From positions 1 through 64,000 of the forward strand of contig NZ_JAEMSG010000004.1 in assembly GCF_016462945.1 (NCBI RefSeq): a DNA stretch of 64,000 nucleotides, written 5' to 3'. A model generated the notes under the pieces. It did no database searches, was not told the origin of the DNA, and saw nothing but the letters and a program-made list of their open reading frames with translations. Position 1 is the stretch's first letter. Each line of letters starts with the position of its first letter. The stretch comes from Mycolicibacterium sp. GTDB taxonomy: Bacteria > Actinomycetota > Actinomycetes > Mycobacteriales > Mycobacteriaceae. A program made the position numbers and the translations under genes. Of this stretch, positions 1-8,756 are shown one piece after another.

Positions 1-1
1 G

Positions 2-544
2 CTCGGGAAACTTGAGGTCCGCGGCTGGGACCGCACGTCGGACTTCAAGCGCTATCAGTTCGGGAAAGCCGGGAGCGACGATGTCAACGTCGAGTTCGGG
101 CACAACGGCTGCAACACCCGCGACGACATCCTGCGCCGCGACCTGAAGAACCTCGTGGTGCGGCCGGGCACCTGCTATGCGCAGAGTGGCACACTCATCG
201 ACCCGTACAGCGGCGTCACCATCGACTTCGTTCGCAGCCCTGACACCTCCAACGCCGTCGAGATCGATCACGTCGTCGCGCTGGCGGACGCCTGGTACAA
301 GGGTGCGCGTGCCTGGGATCCGCAGCGCCGGCTGGACTTCGCCAACGATCCGCGAAACCTCCTCGCGGTGAGCCCACAAGCCAACTTCGACAAGGCATTC
401 CGCGATGCCGCGTCCTGGCTGCCCCCGATCGAGGCATTCCGTTGTGATTTCGTCGCCCGCCAGATCGAGGTCAAAACCGCCTACGGACTGTGGCTGGCGG
501 CCAAAGAGAAAAACGCTATGGAAGCGGTGCTGGCGCGCTGCTAG
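2..544 (+). CDS. Secreted-type HNH endonuclease (DUF1524/GmrSD C-terminal family), 5' end cut off by the window
   Basis: The reading frame is open back to the window edge, so the GTG at 155 in the ORF track is internal and the gene is 5'-partial. The visible 180 residues carry the family hallmark 'EIDHVVALADAW' (His-Val-Val version of the HNH core), followed by 'NDPRNLLAVS' and 'ANFDKAF', the Asn-Leu and Asn/Lys elements of the beta-beta-alpha metal fold. Cysteines in 'NGCNTR', 'GTCYA' and the C-terminal 'FRCDF' and 'ARC' suggest disulfides and therefore an exported protein; actinobacterial members usually have a signal peptide, which would lie outside the window. The family predicts a metal-dependent nuclease, but the substrate is unknown. 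It ends 27 bp before the SDR gene. Confidence 0.8.
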   Translation, partial: LGKLEVRGWDRTSDFKRYQFGKAGSDDVNVEFGHNGCNTRDDILRRDLKNLVVRPGTCYAQSGTLIDPYSGVTIDFVRSPDTSNAVEIDHVVALADAWYKGARAWDPQRRLDFANDPRNLLAVSPQANFDKAFRDAASWLPPIEAFRCDFVARQIEVKTAYGLWLAAKEKNAMEAVLARC

Positions 545-571
545 GGCCGGCGGACACGATAGCGTCGTTCT

Positions 572-1402
572 ATGCAGACACCACCTATCGCCGTCGTCAC
601 GGGTGCCAGTCGCGGGGCCGGACGCGGTATCGCTCATGCGCTGGGCACCGCAGGTTGGCGGGTGTACCTGACCGGTCGCACCGACGGAGTCGACGCGGCC
701 GCACGCCAGGTCACCGACGCCGGGGGCGAGGGCATCGCGGTGCGGACCGATCACGCCGACGATGCGTCGGTGGCTGCGTTATTCGCCCGGGTGTCCAACG
801 ACAATGGATACCTCGATCTGCTGGTGAATAACGCCGCCGCCATCAGCGACGTACTGACCAACCCCGCTCCGTTCTGGGAGAAACCGCGGAGCCTTGCCGA
901 TGTGCTCGACGTCGGACTGCGGTCGGCCTATGTCGCATCCTGGTATGCGGCACCGCTGCTGCTTCGTGCCGAACATGGACTGATCGCGTTCACCTCATCG
1001 CCGGGGTCGGTCTGTTATATGCACGGCCCGGCCTACGGTGCGCAGAAGGCAGGCGTCGACAAGATGGCAGCCGACATGGCCGTCGACTTCGCCGGCACCG
1101 AGGTGTCGACGGTATCGATCTGGATGGGCATCCTGCTCACCGAACACCTGCGGCAAGCCTTCGGCGACAATGCGGAAGCGCTGATCGGTTTCGCCGAGCA
1201 TGCCGAAACCCCGGAATTCACCGGACGGCTCATCGACGCGCTGTACCGCGACCCCGAGTTGGCAACGCTGAACGGCCACACCGTGATCGCCGCCGAACTT
1301 GCCGCGCGCTATGGCCTCACCGACGAGGGCGGACGTCGCCCACCCTCGCACCGGGAAGCCCTCGGGTCACCACGGGAGCCGAGCACCGTCATCGTGCGCT
1401 AG
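572..1402 (+). CDS. Short-chain dehydrogenase/reductase (SDR family)
   Basis: 276-residue classical SDR. The Rossmann dinucleotide motif is near the N-terminus ('TGASRGAGRGIAHAL'), 'NNAA' follows at about residue 86, and the catalytic Tyr/Lys pair appears as 'YGAQKAGVDKMAAD'. Ser residues just before the Tyr ('FTSSPGS') provide the third catalytic residue. The central 'TGRTDG' Arg suggests an NADP(H) preference, which is inferred. The substrate cannot be read from the sequence. The C-terminal 30 residues are Pro/Arg-rich and lie beyond the usual fold. The ATG at 572 is well placed against the first beta strand. It may be co-transcribed with the HNH gene upstream (27 bp gap). Confidence 0.85.
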   Translation: MQTPPIAVVTGASRGAGRGIAHALGTAGWRVYLTGRTDGVDAAARQVTDAGGEGIAVRTDHADDASVAALFARVSNDNGYLDLLVNNAAAISDVLTNPAPFWEKPRSLADVLDVGLRSAYVASWYAAPLLLRAEHGLIAFTSSPGSVCYMHGPAYGAQKAGVDKMAADMAVDFAGTEVSTVSIWMGILLTEHLRQAFGDNAEALIGFAEHAETPEFTGRLIDALYRDPELATLNGHTVIAAELAARYGLTDEGGRRPPSHREALGSPREPSTVIVR

Positions 1403-1459
1403 CCAACGCGGTGTTGAGGGGATTTGGTCATTGATCTCACCACCGGTAAGTTGCCCCGC

Positions 1460-1837
1460 ATGAGCGCACTGAATAAGGGTCTTGGTCGGCATCTGGGCAC
1501 GGCGGCGGGCCTCGCCTGTCTCGCCATCGCGGTAGCAGGACCGGCGTCTGCTGACAATCTCAACACCACGACATGTTCGGAACAACAGGTCATGTCGTCG
1601 CTGCAGAAGAACGTCCCGATGATCTGGGGCAAGATCAGTGGCGATCCACAAACGGAGCAAAAGTTGCGGGTGGCGCTTGACGCGCTCCTGGCAGCTCCTC
1701 CGGGCCAGCGTGAGCAGTTAGCGAATACGCTGGAGCAGGCCCTCGGCAAAGATCAGTTGACGGATATCAGCGATGACGTCCTTAACGCCTCTGGCGGTCC
1801 GATCGGCAGAGCAGTCAACGATTGCCACAACTTCTAG
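1460..1837 (+). CDS. Hemophore-related (Rv0203-like) small secreted protein
   Basis: 125 residues from the ATG at 1460. The ORF track starts at a TTG at 1424, which would put 12 polar residues before the signal peptide. A Sec signal peptide is clear ('[15 protein letters not shown]' then 'DNLN'). The mature part has the pattern of the mycobacterial hemophore-like family: Cys near the start ('TTCSEQQV'), a central Trp ('PMIWGKI'), the 'APPGQREQL' stretch and a final Cys ('VNDCHNF') that would close a disulfide. Rv0203 itself binds haem. Whether this paralogue does is unknown, because no haem ligand can be assigned by eye. Its stop codon overlaps the convergent icl2 stop by 4 bp. Confidence 0.7.
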   Translation: MSALNKGLGRHLGTAAGLACLAIAVAGPASADNLNTTTCSEQQVMSSLQKNVPMIWGKISGDPQTEQKLRVALDALLAAPPGQREQLANTLEQALGKDQLTDISDDVLNASGGPIGRAVNDCHNF

Positions 1838-4125
1838 TCCTCTTTGTGGATCAATTTCTGCAGGGCTACGCGGTCGGGCGCCAGTAACTCGACGATCCGG
1901 GCCTGGTTCACATCGGCGACGATGATCTCGCCGACATCCTTGTTGACGCTGCTGAAGATGCCGTGCGCTTTCATCTTCTCGGTCTGATAGACGTTGTCCT
2001 CGGTCGGCGACACGTAGTACACGGCGTCGGCCTTGAAACGGTTGACCAGCCACAGGTGAACCACCGTCATCAGACGCTTCTGGCGCATCTTGGCGGCATA
2101 GGTGTTCTGATCGCGCACCGTCAGGATGCTGCGGCCGTGACGGTCCTTGATCGGATCGAACACCACATCGGCCAGTTTCTCGCCGTTGGAGTCGCCGAAG
2201 ATCGCCAACTCCAGCACGTCCGCGCCGGCCCGGCGCGGACGCAACTGCACCCGCAGTCGCTCGCCGAGCTTGTAGTGCTCGCTCCACAGAGCCAGCCAGT
2301 CCTCAAGCAGTTTCTTGGGCACCTCGGTCTGCACCAGGTGCTGAACCTGGGTGGAACCCTTGCCCATGGACTTGGTGGTCGCGGTGCGGCCGGACGACGC
2401 GGCCAGTGCCGCATCGCTGCGCGGACCGCCGACGAGCGTCTGCGGTGTGCGATAGGGCGACTCGAGCAGACGCATCTTGCGCTGCAGGCGGGCCAGCGCC
2501 AGCATCCCGTCCTGACGCAGGGCGGTGGCGAACTCCTCGGCCGCCACACCGTCGATCTGATGACCGCCATAGGTCATGAAGTTGAAGACGAAGCCCATCT
2601 TGCCGAGCTCCTCGGGGAAGGCCCGCATCTCGTCATCGGTCATCCCGGTGGTATCCCAGTTGAACGACGGCGACAGGTTGTAGGCCATCATCGCCTCCGG
2701 GAATACCGCGTGGATCGCCTCGGCGAACTCCCGAGCCTCAGCCAGATCGGCGGTTTTGGTCTCCATCCACAGGATGTCTGCGAACGGCGCCGCGGCAAGG
2801 GATTTCGCGATCGCATACGGAATACCGCCGCGCACCTGGTAGTAGCCCTCCGGGGTGCGGGCCCGCTCGCAGTCCCACGGCGCGTCTACCCCGAGTTCGT
2901 CGGCCTTGAGCTGAGCGGCATACAGCGACGCGGTCTTGGCGAATTCGGCCCACTCGGACGGCTTCATCGCGAGTGCCTCGCCCTCGCTCTCCTTGAACCG
3001 CAACAGCTCACCCACGGCATTGCCGTAGGTTTCCAGACCCGCGTCTTCCTGCCAGGCATCCACGAACTGCGACTCGACCCGGTCGAACAGTGCGTCCACC
3101 GAACCGGTGCGGTTCTTGGTCCACGTCGCGGCCGCCTCGTCCACCAATTGGGCGACACCGCGACTCGCCAGCCACGTGTCCGCCGCGGCGTACTCACCCT
3201 CGGGCAGGGCGTAGAGCAGATGCCCGTTGAGTTCGGTGACGCCCTGGGTGTGGAAGCGGCGCAACATGGCCAGGAAACATGACTTGTACGGCGGGATGTC
3301 GAGGTTGGTCACACCGAGCAGGAACGGCTGATCGCGCTCGTCGGAGCGCCCATCGATCAGGTTGGCCGCCTCGGCGTCGGTGCGGGCCACGATGATTCCG
3401 GGCACGCCCATGATGTCGAGCTGGAACCGCGCGGTGTTGAGCCGCTTGATCTGCTCATCCGAGGGCACCAGCACCTTGCCGCCCTGATGACCGCATTTCT
3501 TGGTGCCGGGCCGCTGATCCTCGATGTGGTAACCGGTCACGCCGGCTTCGACGAAGCGCCGAATCAGGTTGCGCACGTGCGGATCTCCACCGTGACCGGT
3601 ATCGGCATCGGCGATGATGAACGGTCGGTAGTCCACCGCGGGGGTGGCGGCGCGCTGCTCGTCGGTCATCTGCAGCCGCAGGTACTGCTGGTTGCGGTCT
3701 GCGGTGAGCAGGGCGCGCACCAGGCCGGCGGCCTCGTCGGGCACCTGGCTCAGCGGGTAGCTCGCGAGGTCCGGACCCGGATCCTCGGTGACGGAACCCT
3801 TCGCCGACGTCGCCCAGCCGCCCAGGTAGATGCCCTCGATGCCGCAGCGCTTCATGGCCACTGCCTGGCCGGGGGTATAGGGGCCGAACGTGGTGATTGA
3901 CCGGTGCTGTCCGAACAGCTCACGGAGACGGAGGTGGAAAGCCGCGGAGGTCTCGCGGGCCACGGTGTAGTCCACACCGATCGTGCCACGCTGCTCGACG
4001 ACCTGCCGCGCGGTGTACAGCCGGGTGATGCCCTTGAATCGCGGGCTGTCGAAGTACCGCTGGGTGGCGGCGACTTCGCCCTCGAAATCGGTTCCGCTGA
4101 CTGGGTCCGGTGCGATCTTGGACAT
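1834..4125 (-). CDS. aceA: Isocitrate lyase 2 (long, AceA/ICL2 type)
   Basis: 763-residue isocitrate lyase that cleaves isocitrate to glyoxylate and succinate in the glyoxylate cycle. The catalytic cysteine loop 'KKCGH' is intact, and '[10 protein letters not shown]', 'ADADTGHGG' and '[10 protein letters not shown]' mark the TIM-barrel Mg/substrate site. The length matches ICL2 (about 760 residues, with the extra central and C-terminal domains), not ICL1 (about 430). In M. tuberculosis H37Rv this gene is interrupted (Rv1915/Rv1916); here it is one uninterrupted frame. The start is supported by 'TAGGAG' about 5 bases before the ATG. Malate synthase G, the partner enzyme, is in the same window at 33-35 kb. 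The 3' end overlaps the convergent hemophore-like gene by 4 bp. Confidence 0.96.
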   Translation of the reverse strand: MSKIAPDPVSGTDFEGEVAATQRYFDSPRFKGITRLYTARQVVEQRGTIGVDYTVARETSAAFHLRLRELFGQHRSITTFGPYTPGQAVAMKRCGIEGIYLGGWATSAKGSVTEDPGPDLASYPLSQVPDEAAGLVRALLTADRNQQYLRLQMTDEQRAATPAVDYRPFIIADADTGHGGDPHVRNLIRRFVEAGVTGYHIEDQRPGTKKCGHQGGKVLVPSDEQIKRLNTARFQLDIMGVPGIIVARTDAEAANLIDGRSDERDQPFLLGVTNLDIPPYKSCFLAMLRRFHTQGVTELNGHLLYALPEGEYAAADTWLASRGVAQLVDEAAATWTKNRTGSVDALFDRVESQFVDAWQEDAGLETYGNAVGELLRFKESEGEALAMKPSEWAEFAKTASLYAAQLKADELGVDAPWDCERARTPEGYYQVRGGIPYAIAKSLAAAPFADILWMETKTADLAEAREFAEAIHAVFPEAMMAYNLSPSFNWDTTGMTDDEMRAFPEELGKMGFVFNFMTYGGHQIDGVAAEEFATALRQDGMLALARLQRKMRLLESPYRTPQTLVGGPRSDAALAASSGRTATTKSMGKGSTQVQHLVQTEVPKKLLEDWLALWSEHYKLGERLRVQLRPRRAGADVLELAIFGDSNGEKLADVVFDPIKDRHGRSILTVRDQNTYAAKMRQKRLMTVVHLWLVNRFKADAVYYVSPTEDNVYQTEKMKAHGIFSSVNKDVGEIIVADVNQARIVELLAPDRVALQKLIHKED

Positions 4126-4282
4126 GACTGCTCCTATCGAGCCGGTGTGCGCTGGTGTCGTGCTGAGGTCCTCATCTAACCCCCGCGACGACTGATTATT
4201 CCGGATAGGGTCCGGGAGCTCTCAGCGGGTACGTCCGACGCGACCGCCAGTGCAGGCAAACGTACCGATTCCGGCACGTGGC

Positions 4283-4855
4283 TTAAGGGGCCGCTAGCTG
4301 GCTGACCACCGGCGTTGGAACGACGACCGCAGCAGCCCCGTAGGGCGCGAGTGGGTCCTGGTCGTCGTTCGGCCCGGCGATGGTGGCCTCGGTGACCGTG
4401 AGTGTGCCGTCCGTGACGGTATCCGGCGTCGCAGCCGGATCGGTCGGCTCCGTCAGTGTTGCCGTGGTGTGCATCTCCTCGGCCTGCACCGGCAGATACA
4501 TGTGGTGGCTGAACTGCGACTGATACGCACCACCGCCGCCGACGCGCACGCCCGTGCCGCTTTCGCCACTGGACACCGGAGTGCCATCAGGCAGCGTCAC
4601 CGCGGCGTGGCCGCCATTCCAGCCGATCACGACCGAGTTGGGGGCAGAACCGTAGTGGAACCCTCGCGAGAGAAGCGAGGACTCGATATTGCCGGTGTTG
4701 AACCTGCTACCGAATGCCGGCCTGCCGGAAGCCACATTGGCAACCCACGAAGCCAGACCCGAGCAGTCCGTACCCGCCGGCGTATCACCGCCGAGAATGT
4801 ATGGCGTACCGGACACCTGTGCGATAAGCGACAACAATGCCGCGAGACCAAACAT
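4283..4855 (-). CDS. NlpC/P60-like cell-wall hydrolase fold protein
   Basis: About 190 residues from the ATG at 4855. The ORF track extends to a TTG at 4975, but that 40-residue extension is AT-rich and lacks the codon bias of the rest. 'GGDTPAGTDCSGLASW' provides the NlpC/P60 catalytic Cys in its usual DCSG context, and 'WNGGHAAVTLPDG' the catalytic His strand. The protein is short and begins with a hydrophobic segment ('MFGLAALLSLIAQVSG') that could act as an anchor. The last 60 residues are Thr/Pro/Asp-rich low complexity. Relatives are common in mycobacteria, but peptidoglycan cleavage is inferred from the fold only. The start codon is the least certain part: no good ribosome binding site precedes 4855, and an ATG at 4924 is the alternative. 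Confidence 0.65.
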   Translation of the reverse strand: MFGLAALLSLIAQVSGTPYILGGDTPAGTDCSGLASWVANVASGRPAFGSRFNTGNIESSLLSRGFHYGSAPNSVVIGWNGGHAAVTLPDGTPVSSGESGTGVRVGGGGAYQSQFSHHMYLPVQAEEMHTTATLTEPTDPAATPDTVTDGTLTVTEATIAGPNDDQDPLAPYGAAAVVVPTPVVSQLAAP

Positions 4856-5218
4856 TTGGTGAACGCTAACAGGATGAATTGGACACACCCAAAATCGAGA
4901 GTTATCGAAGGCTGTGGTGTCCATCACTCTTTGTATAATGGTGTGTGCAAGAACACTAAAAATGTTGGGGTCCAAAAGAATTGAAGTATTCGGAGTTTTC
5001 CCTGTTCATTGCTGGTAACAGAATATCTCAAAGTCGGTTGAGCGGTTGCGGCTTATCGGTGAAACTAATCTTGGGAATTGTTATCTAATTTCCGCACTCA
5101 CAACCGTGTCGCAGGCGGTCGGCTTTGCACATCGGTGAAGTTATTCGCGACTGAATTCGCTACCCGCGGCGGGTTCTAATTAACCGCGGTGCCGGATTCC
5201 CTGGCATTATCGGCGGAT
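4856..5218. other. AT-rich intergenic stretch with a consensus -10 hexamer
   Basis: This divergent intergenic region is clearly richer in A+T than its surroundings. It contains 'TGTATAAT' at 4932-4939 on the plus strand, a perfect extended -10 that is rare in GC-rich mycobacterial DNA, without an obvious -35. Downstream there is only a very short open frame (starting near 4962, about 18 codons) and a small CCGCGG inverted repeat just before dtd. No RNA gene is recognised. It may hold divergent promoters for the NlpC/P60-like gene and dtd, or a small RNA. Confidence 0.4.
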
Positions 5219-5650
5219 ATGCGGATCCTGGTGCAGCGCGTCACGTCGGCCTCGGTGTCGGTCGCCGGTGAAGTGGTCGGCGCTATCCGGCCGGCCGGTC
5301 AGGGATTGCTCGCACTGGTCGGGGTGACGCACTCCGACGATGTCGATATCGCGGCGCGGATGGCCGAGAAACTCTGGACGCTGCGGATCCTGGACGGCCA
5401 ACGATCAGCCTCAGATACCGGAGCCCCCGTGCTCGTGGTGAGTCAGTTCACGCTATACGCCAACACCACCAGGGGGCGCCGGCCGACGTGGAACGCCGCG
5501 GCCACCGGGTCACATGCCGAGCCTCTGGTCGAAGTCTTCACCGACACGCTGCGGGCCCTGGGCGCCGAGGTGCAGTCCGGTGTGTTCGGCGCCGATATGC
5601 AGGTGGAGTCGGTGAATGACGGGCCGGTCACCGTGCTGCTGGAGCTGTGA
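5219..5650 (+). CDS. dtd: D-aminoacyl-tRNA deacylase (DTD)
   Basis: 143 residues from the ATG at 5219 ('[15 protein letters not shown]', the standard DTD N-terminus); the track's 5189 start adds ten non-family residues. DTD removes D-amino acids and glycine from mischarged tRNAs in the cytoplasm. The two signature motifs of the dimeric active site are present: '[17 protein letters not shown]' (SQxT loop) and '[11 protein letters not shown]' (the GP-containing loop, Gly-Pro intact) at the C-terminus. Length is normal for the family. The next gene on the same strand starts 43 bp downstream. Confidence 0.95.
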   Translation: MRILVQRVTSASVSVAGEVVGAIRPAGQGLLALVGVTHSDDVDIAARMAEKLWTLRILDGQRSASDTGAPVLVVSQFTLYANTTRGRRPTWNAAATGSHAEPLVEVFTDTLRALGAEVQSGVFGADMQVESVNDGPVTVLLEL

Positions 5651-5693
5651 GCCTCCCGAGTTTCGCCGGTGTGACGTGAGACTGTAGATCCCT

Positions 5694-6257
5694 ATGCACA
5701 CGCACAATTACGTCACCTACGAGGAGTTCGGTCGACGGTTCTTCGAGTTGGCCGTGACCGAGGAGCGTGTTGCCGCGGCGTTCGCCGAGATCGCAGGCGA
5801 GGAGTTCGAGATGGGTCCGATGGCACAGGGCCCGGGCGGTTTGGCGCGGGTAACCGCGAAAGTCAAGATCCAGCAGCCGCATGTGCGGCGCACGCTCGGG
5901 GAAACCATCACCTTCGCGATCCGCATCCCGCTCATTATCGAGCTGGTTGTGGATCTCTGGCTGGACAAACAGCGCTTCGTCGTCGATGGCGATATCGCGC
6001 TTCGGGCCACCGCGCGGGCGGCTGAACCGCTGATGATCGTGATCGACGTCGCCAAACCACGGCCGTCGGATATCGCTGTGCACGTGACCTCGAAATCATT
6101 ACGGGGCGAGATTCTGCGTATCCTGGCCGGTGTCGATGGCGAGATCAAACGGTTCGTGGCGGCCTATGTCGCCGAGGAGGTCGACAGTCCCGCATCCCAG
6201 CAGGCCAAGATCATCGACGTGGCGGAAGTGACGCAGTCCGCCTGGGACACTGACTGA
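5694..6257 (+). CDS. Conserved mycobacterial protein of unknown function
   Basis: 187 residues, no recognised domain. It starts with a His/Tyr-rich 'MHTHNYVTYEEFGRRFF' and contains alternating beta-type stretches ('ARVTAKVKIQQPHV', 'FAIRIPLIIELVVDLWL', 'PLMIVIDVAKPRPSDIAVHV') that suggest a lipid- or ligand-binding beta fold such as a START- or SMP-like domain; this is inference from secondary-structure pattern only. There is no signal peptide and no clear transmembrane helix. The C-terminus is acidic and polar. It follows dtd on the same strand and converges with the flavoreductase gene, ending 3 bp before that stop. Confidence 0.7.
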   Translation: MHTHNYVTYEEFGRRFFELAVTEERVAAAFAEIAGEEFEMGPMAQGPGGLARVTAKVKIQQPHVRRTLGETITFAIRIPLIIELVVDLWLDKQRFVVDGDIALRATARAAEPLMIVIDVAKPRPSDIAVHVTSKSLRGEILRILAGVDGEIKRFVAAYVAEEVDSPASQQAKIIDVAEVTQSAWDTD

Positions 6258-6260
6258 GGC

Positions 6261-7340
6261 CTAGAGGTCAAGGTTGAGGTGCGTGCCCGCCGGCGCCCGC
6301 GATACGCATGTGAGCATCATGCCGCCGTCGCGCTCAGGTTCGGTGAGCAAGGTATCCCTGTGTTGCACAGCACCATTGAGCACTCTGATTCGGCAGGTAC
6401 CGCAGAACCCCTGCTGACAGGAATACGGCGGGTTCACCCCGGCTCGCTGGAGCGCCGTCAGCAGTGTCTCGTCGGCGGCCACCGCGATCTCTGCCTTCGA
6501 GGACGCCACCGCCACGCTGAACTGTTCGCCGTCGATCACCGGAGGGGCCGCGAAGCGTTCGAAATGCAATTCAACATCGTCTCGGCCGGCCAGTCGCTCC
6601 CGGATTGTGGTCAGCATCGGGGCCGGGCCACAGGCGTAGACAGTTGTACCGGAGGGACATTCAGCGAGTAGCTCATCGGCGGTCGGCAGGCCGGCGACAT
6701 CATCGGTTCGGATCTGCACACGATCACCGAATCTGCGCACCTCGTCGACGAACGGAATACTGTCCGCGCTGCGTCCCACATAGATCATCGACCAGTCCAC
6801 ATTGAGCCGCTCGGCCAGGTTCAGCATGGGCAGGATGGGCGTGATCCCGATCCCGCCCGCGATGAACCGCAACCGCTGGGTGGGAGATCCGTAGCCGGGC
6901 ACGGTGAGCGGAAATGCATTTCGGGGCCCACTGGTCGTGATGGTCGATCCCACCGCCAGCGCATCATGCACTTCGATCGAGCCGCCGCCGCCCCCGGGTA
7001 TGCGCCGCACGGCGATCCGATAGGAATTGCGCCGTTGGGGTTCACCGCACAGGGAGTACTGGCGGACCCGGCCGCTGGGCAGGTGAATGTCCAGGTGCGC
7101 TCCGGGGTGCCAGGGCGGTAACGCCGACCCATCCGCTGCAGCCAGTGTCAACGCCACCACGTTCTCGTCGCGTGCCATCACCTGTCGATCGACGACGGTC
7201 AGGGTCAGTGTCGGATCGCACGGCGCCGGGAGTCGCGGGCGCCGCAGGGTGCCACTGACGGCCCACATAGTGGTGACCGTGACGTCGGCCAGTTTCAGCA
7301 TCGCGCTGCTGTGGAGCGCCCTTAGGCGCTGCACCACCAT
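6261..7340 (-). CDS. PDR/VanB-type flavin reductase with C-terminal 2Fe-2S ferredoxin domain
   Basis: 359 residues in three parts: a ferredoxin-reductase-type flavin domain ('RQYSLCGEP' is the flavin-binding RxYS motif), an NAD-binding domain ('IAGGIGITPILPML', 'YVGRS', 'YACGPAPML'), and a plant-type ferredoxin domain with the cluster ligands in 'YSCQQGFCGTCRIRVLNG' and a final Cys in 'LTCVSRAP'. It would transfer electrons from NAD(P)H through flavin to the iron-sulfur cluster and on to an oxygenase. Its ATG directly follows the TAA of the upstream diiron-type gene with no gap, so translation is probably coupled and that protein is the likely electron acceptor. Confidence 0.9.
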   Translation of the reverse strand: MVVQRLRALHSSAMLKLADVTVTTMWAVSGTLRRPRLPAPCDPTLTLTVVDRQVMARDENVVALTLAAADGSALPPWHPGAHLDIHLPSGRVRQYSLCGEPQRRNSYRIAVRRIPGGGGGSIEVHDALAVGSTITTSGPRNAFPLTVPGYGSPTQRLRFIAGGIGITPILPMLNLAERLNVDWSMIYVGRSADSIPFVDEVRRFGDRVQIRTDDVAGLPTADELLAECPSGTTVYACGPAPMLTTIRERLAGRDDVELHFERFAAPPVIDGEQFSVAVASSKAEIAVAADETLLTALQRAGVNPPYSCQQGFCGTCRIRVLNGAVQHRDTLLTEPERDGGMMLTCVSRAPAGTHLNLDL

Positions 7341-8240
7341 TTACAGATGCGCGGCGCGGGCGGCCGGTGAGGTCGCCAGGTACGCGACAGCCTGTGCGGT
7401 GGAGCCGAAGTCCTCCGGCGAGTAGTCCGGGCGGAAGTAGGCGGCCGTGGTGGAGCCGAACAGCATGCGGTAGGTGGGTAGCAGTCGCAGCCTGGAGTCG
7501 TGGGCGCGCATCCGTTGCATACGCAGCCAACTGATGTCAAGGTCGGGATCGGTGCGGCACAGATACCAGACGCCGCGATTGAAGAAGGTGAACAGCATCG
7601 TCACCGCGAGTGTCATGGAACGGACCCGAGAGAAGTAGCCCCTGTGGAAGTAGGACGCGACATCGTGCGCGACGCAACGGTGTTCGACTTCTTCGCTGCC
7701 ATGCCACCGGAACAGGTCAACCATGGTCGGGTCGGCTCCGAAGTCATCCCAGTCGGAGTTGAGCGCGAAATCGCCCAGCACCGCGGTGTAGTGCTCGATG
7801 GCCGCGATCAGCCACAGTCGGTCGCAGAGGTGGTTGAGCCGTCGTTTGGGGTTCGTCGACCTGCCGGGCGCCAGGACCTTTTCGAATATGTAATCGATCT
7901 GCTTGAGGATCGGTTCCGGATCGGCTCCGCGAGCCTCCATGAACTCGTGCAGCATCCGTTCGTGGGTCTCGGCGTGCACGGCTTCCTGCCCGATGAAGCC
8001 TCGCATATCCTCGGCGAGTCGCGGATCCTTGACCAACGGCAACGCCTCGTTGTACGTCGCCACAAACCAGCGTTCGGCGGCCGGCAGCACGACGTTGAGA
8101 AGGCTGATCATGTGAGAGGCGACGGGATGGCCGGGAATCCAGTGCAGCGGCGAGCGGGAAACATCGAAGACAACCTTGCGGGCCTGGATCTGTACCGGGC
8201 CGGGATCAATCTCCTGAGCGAAACGGTGTGGCCGCAGCAT
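7341..8240 (-). CDS. Ferritin-like 'metal-dependent hydrolase' family protein (PF10118 type), probable diiron protein
   Basis: 299 residues. The family is usually annotated as a predicted metal-dependent hydrolase, recognised here from 'HWIPGHPVASHMISLLN' and the following helices. The sequence has two ExxH motifs ('QEAVHAETH' near residue 88 and 'SEEVEHR' near 185) plus helix-borne Glu/His in 'PAAERWF' and 'AAIEHYTAVLGDF'. That is the ligand arrangement of four-helix carboxylate-bridged diiron proteins. A hydrophobic stretch near residue 210 could be membrane-associated. The abutting downstream reductase gene supports a redox role rather than hydrolysis, which is inference. The start has 'GGAGGGG' 7 bases upstream. 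Confidence 0.8.
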   Translation of the reverse strand: MLRPHRFAQEIDPGPVQIQARKVVFDVSRSPLHWIPGHPVASHMISLLNVVLPAAERWFVATYNEALPLVKDPRLAEDMRGFIGQEAVHAETHERMLHEFMEARGADPEPILKQIDYIFEKVLAPGRSTNPKRRLNHLCDRLWLIAAIEHYTAVLGDFALNSDWDDFGADPTMVDLFRWHGSEEVEHRCVAHDVASYFHRGYFSRVRSMTLAVTMLFTFFNRGVWYLCRTDPDLDISWLRMQRMRAHDSRLRLLPTYRMLFGSTTAAYFRPDYSPEDFGSTAQAVAYLATSPAARAAHL

Positions 8241-8255
8241 GGTGTTCCCCTCCGC

Positions 8256-8666
8256 TCAGCCGACGGGGGTCGCGACGACTGTCACCACGCCGGGTGCGCC
8301 GGCCGTGGGCCGACCTCCGGCGTCGGTGCTTCCGGCACCCGGGGCGCTGGCCGCCGAGGTCGCCGCCGGCTGTTCGGGCTGGGCGGCCTCGGTGCAGTTG
8401 AGCATCAGTTGCATCGTGCCGCCGCCGGTCACCTTCTGACTGCTCACCACGCACTGCGATTGGGGAACGTCACTGCCGACTGAGCCGCCGAACGACGTTT
8501 TGACTCCCTGGGCGCGCAGGATCGCCACCGCCCTGGCATAGGGCTCGCCGACGACGTTGTAGGTGCTGTTGGAGGCGGGGTCGGCACTGCCGGCTCCCAT
8601 GCTCAGGGCAGCGGCAGCCGAACCGGCCACCACCGCGGCAATGAGCGCGAGCACGAGCTTTCTCAC
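8256..8666 (-). CDS. Secreted protein with a single PASTA-like domain
   Basis: 136 residues from the GTG at 8666, preceded by 'AGGGAGG' at good spacing; the ORF track's ATG at 8726 adds 20 residues with no RBS. A Sec signal peptide ('VLALIAAVVAGSAAAAL') is followed by a PASTA-like unit ('YNVVGEPYARAVAILRAQG' and 'QSQCVVSSQKVTGGG', then a beta strand 'MQLMLNC'). The two Cys residues probably form a disulfide. The last 50 residues are Ala/Pro/Gly-rich. PASTA modules bind peptidoglycan fragments in PknB-type kinases; a lone secreted unit may sit in the periplasm or wall, but no function is established. It is followed 15 bp downstream by the diiron-type gene on the opposite side of its stop, so the three genes may form one minus-strand unit in a different order of expression. 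Confidence 0.65.
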   Translation of the reverse strand: MRKLVLALIAAVVAGSAAAALSMGAGSADPASNSTYNVVGEPYARAVAILRAQGVKTSFGGSVGSDVPQSQCVVSSQKVTGGGTMQLMLNCTEAAQPEQPAATSAASAPGAGSTDAGGRPTAGAPGVVTVVATPVG

Positions 8667-8756
8667 GGCACGGACCTCCCTGTCTTCATCGAAGATAGCG
8701 CAGGAGCGGCCGACAAGCCGCGTCACAAGTTTATCGCCGCAGCTAGGGGAGATGTT

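Noticed and set aside
1963-3282. 439-codon plus-strand ORF inside icl2
   Set aside because: It is antisense to isocitrate lyase, has no domain or RBS, and reflects high-GC codon bias.
4962-5018. 18-codon ORF in the AT-rich intergenic region
   Set aside because: Too short, no RBS and no family; not supported as a gene.
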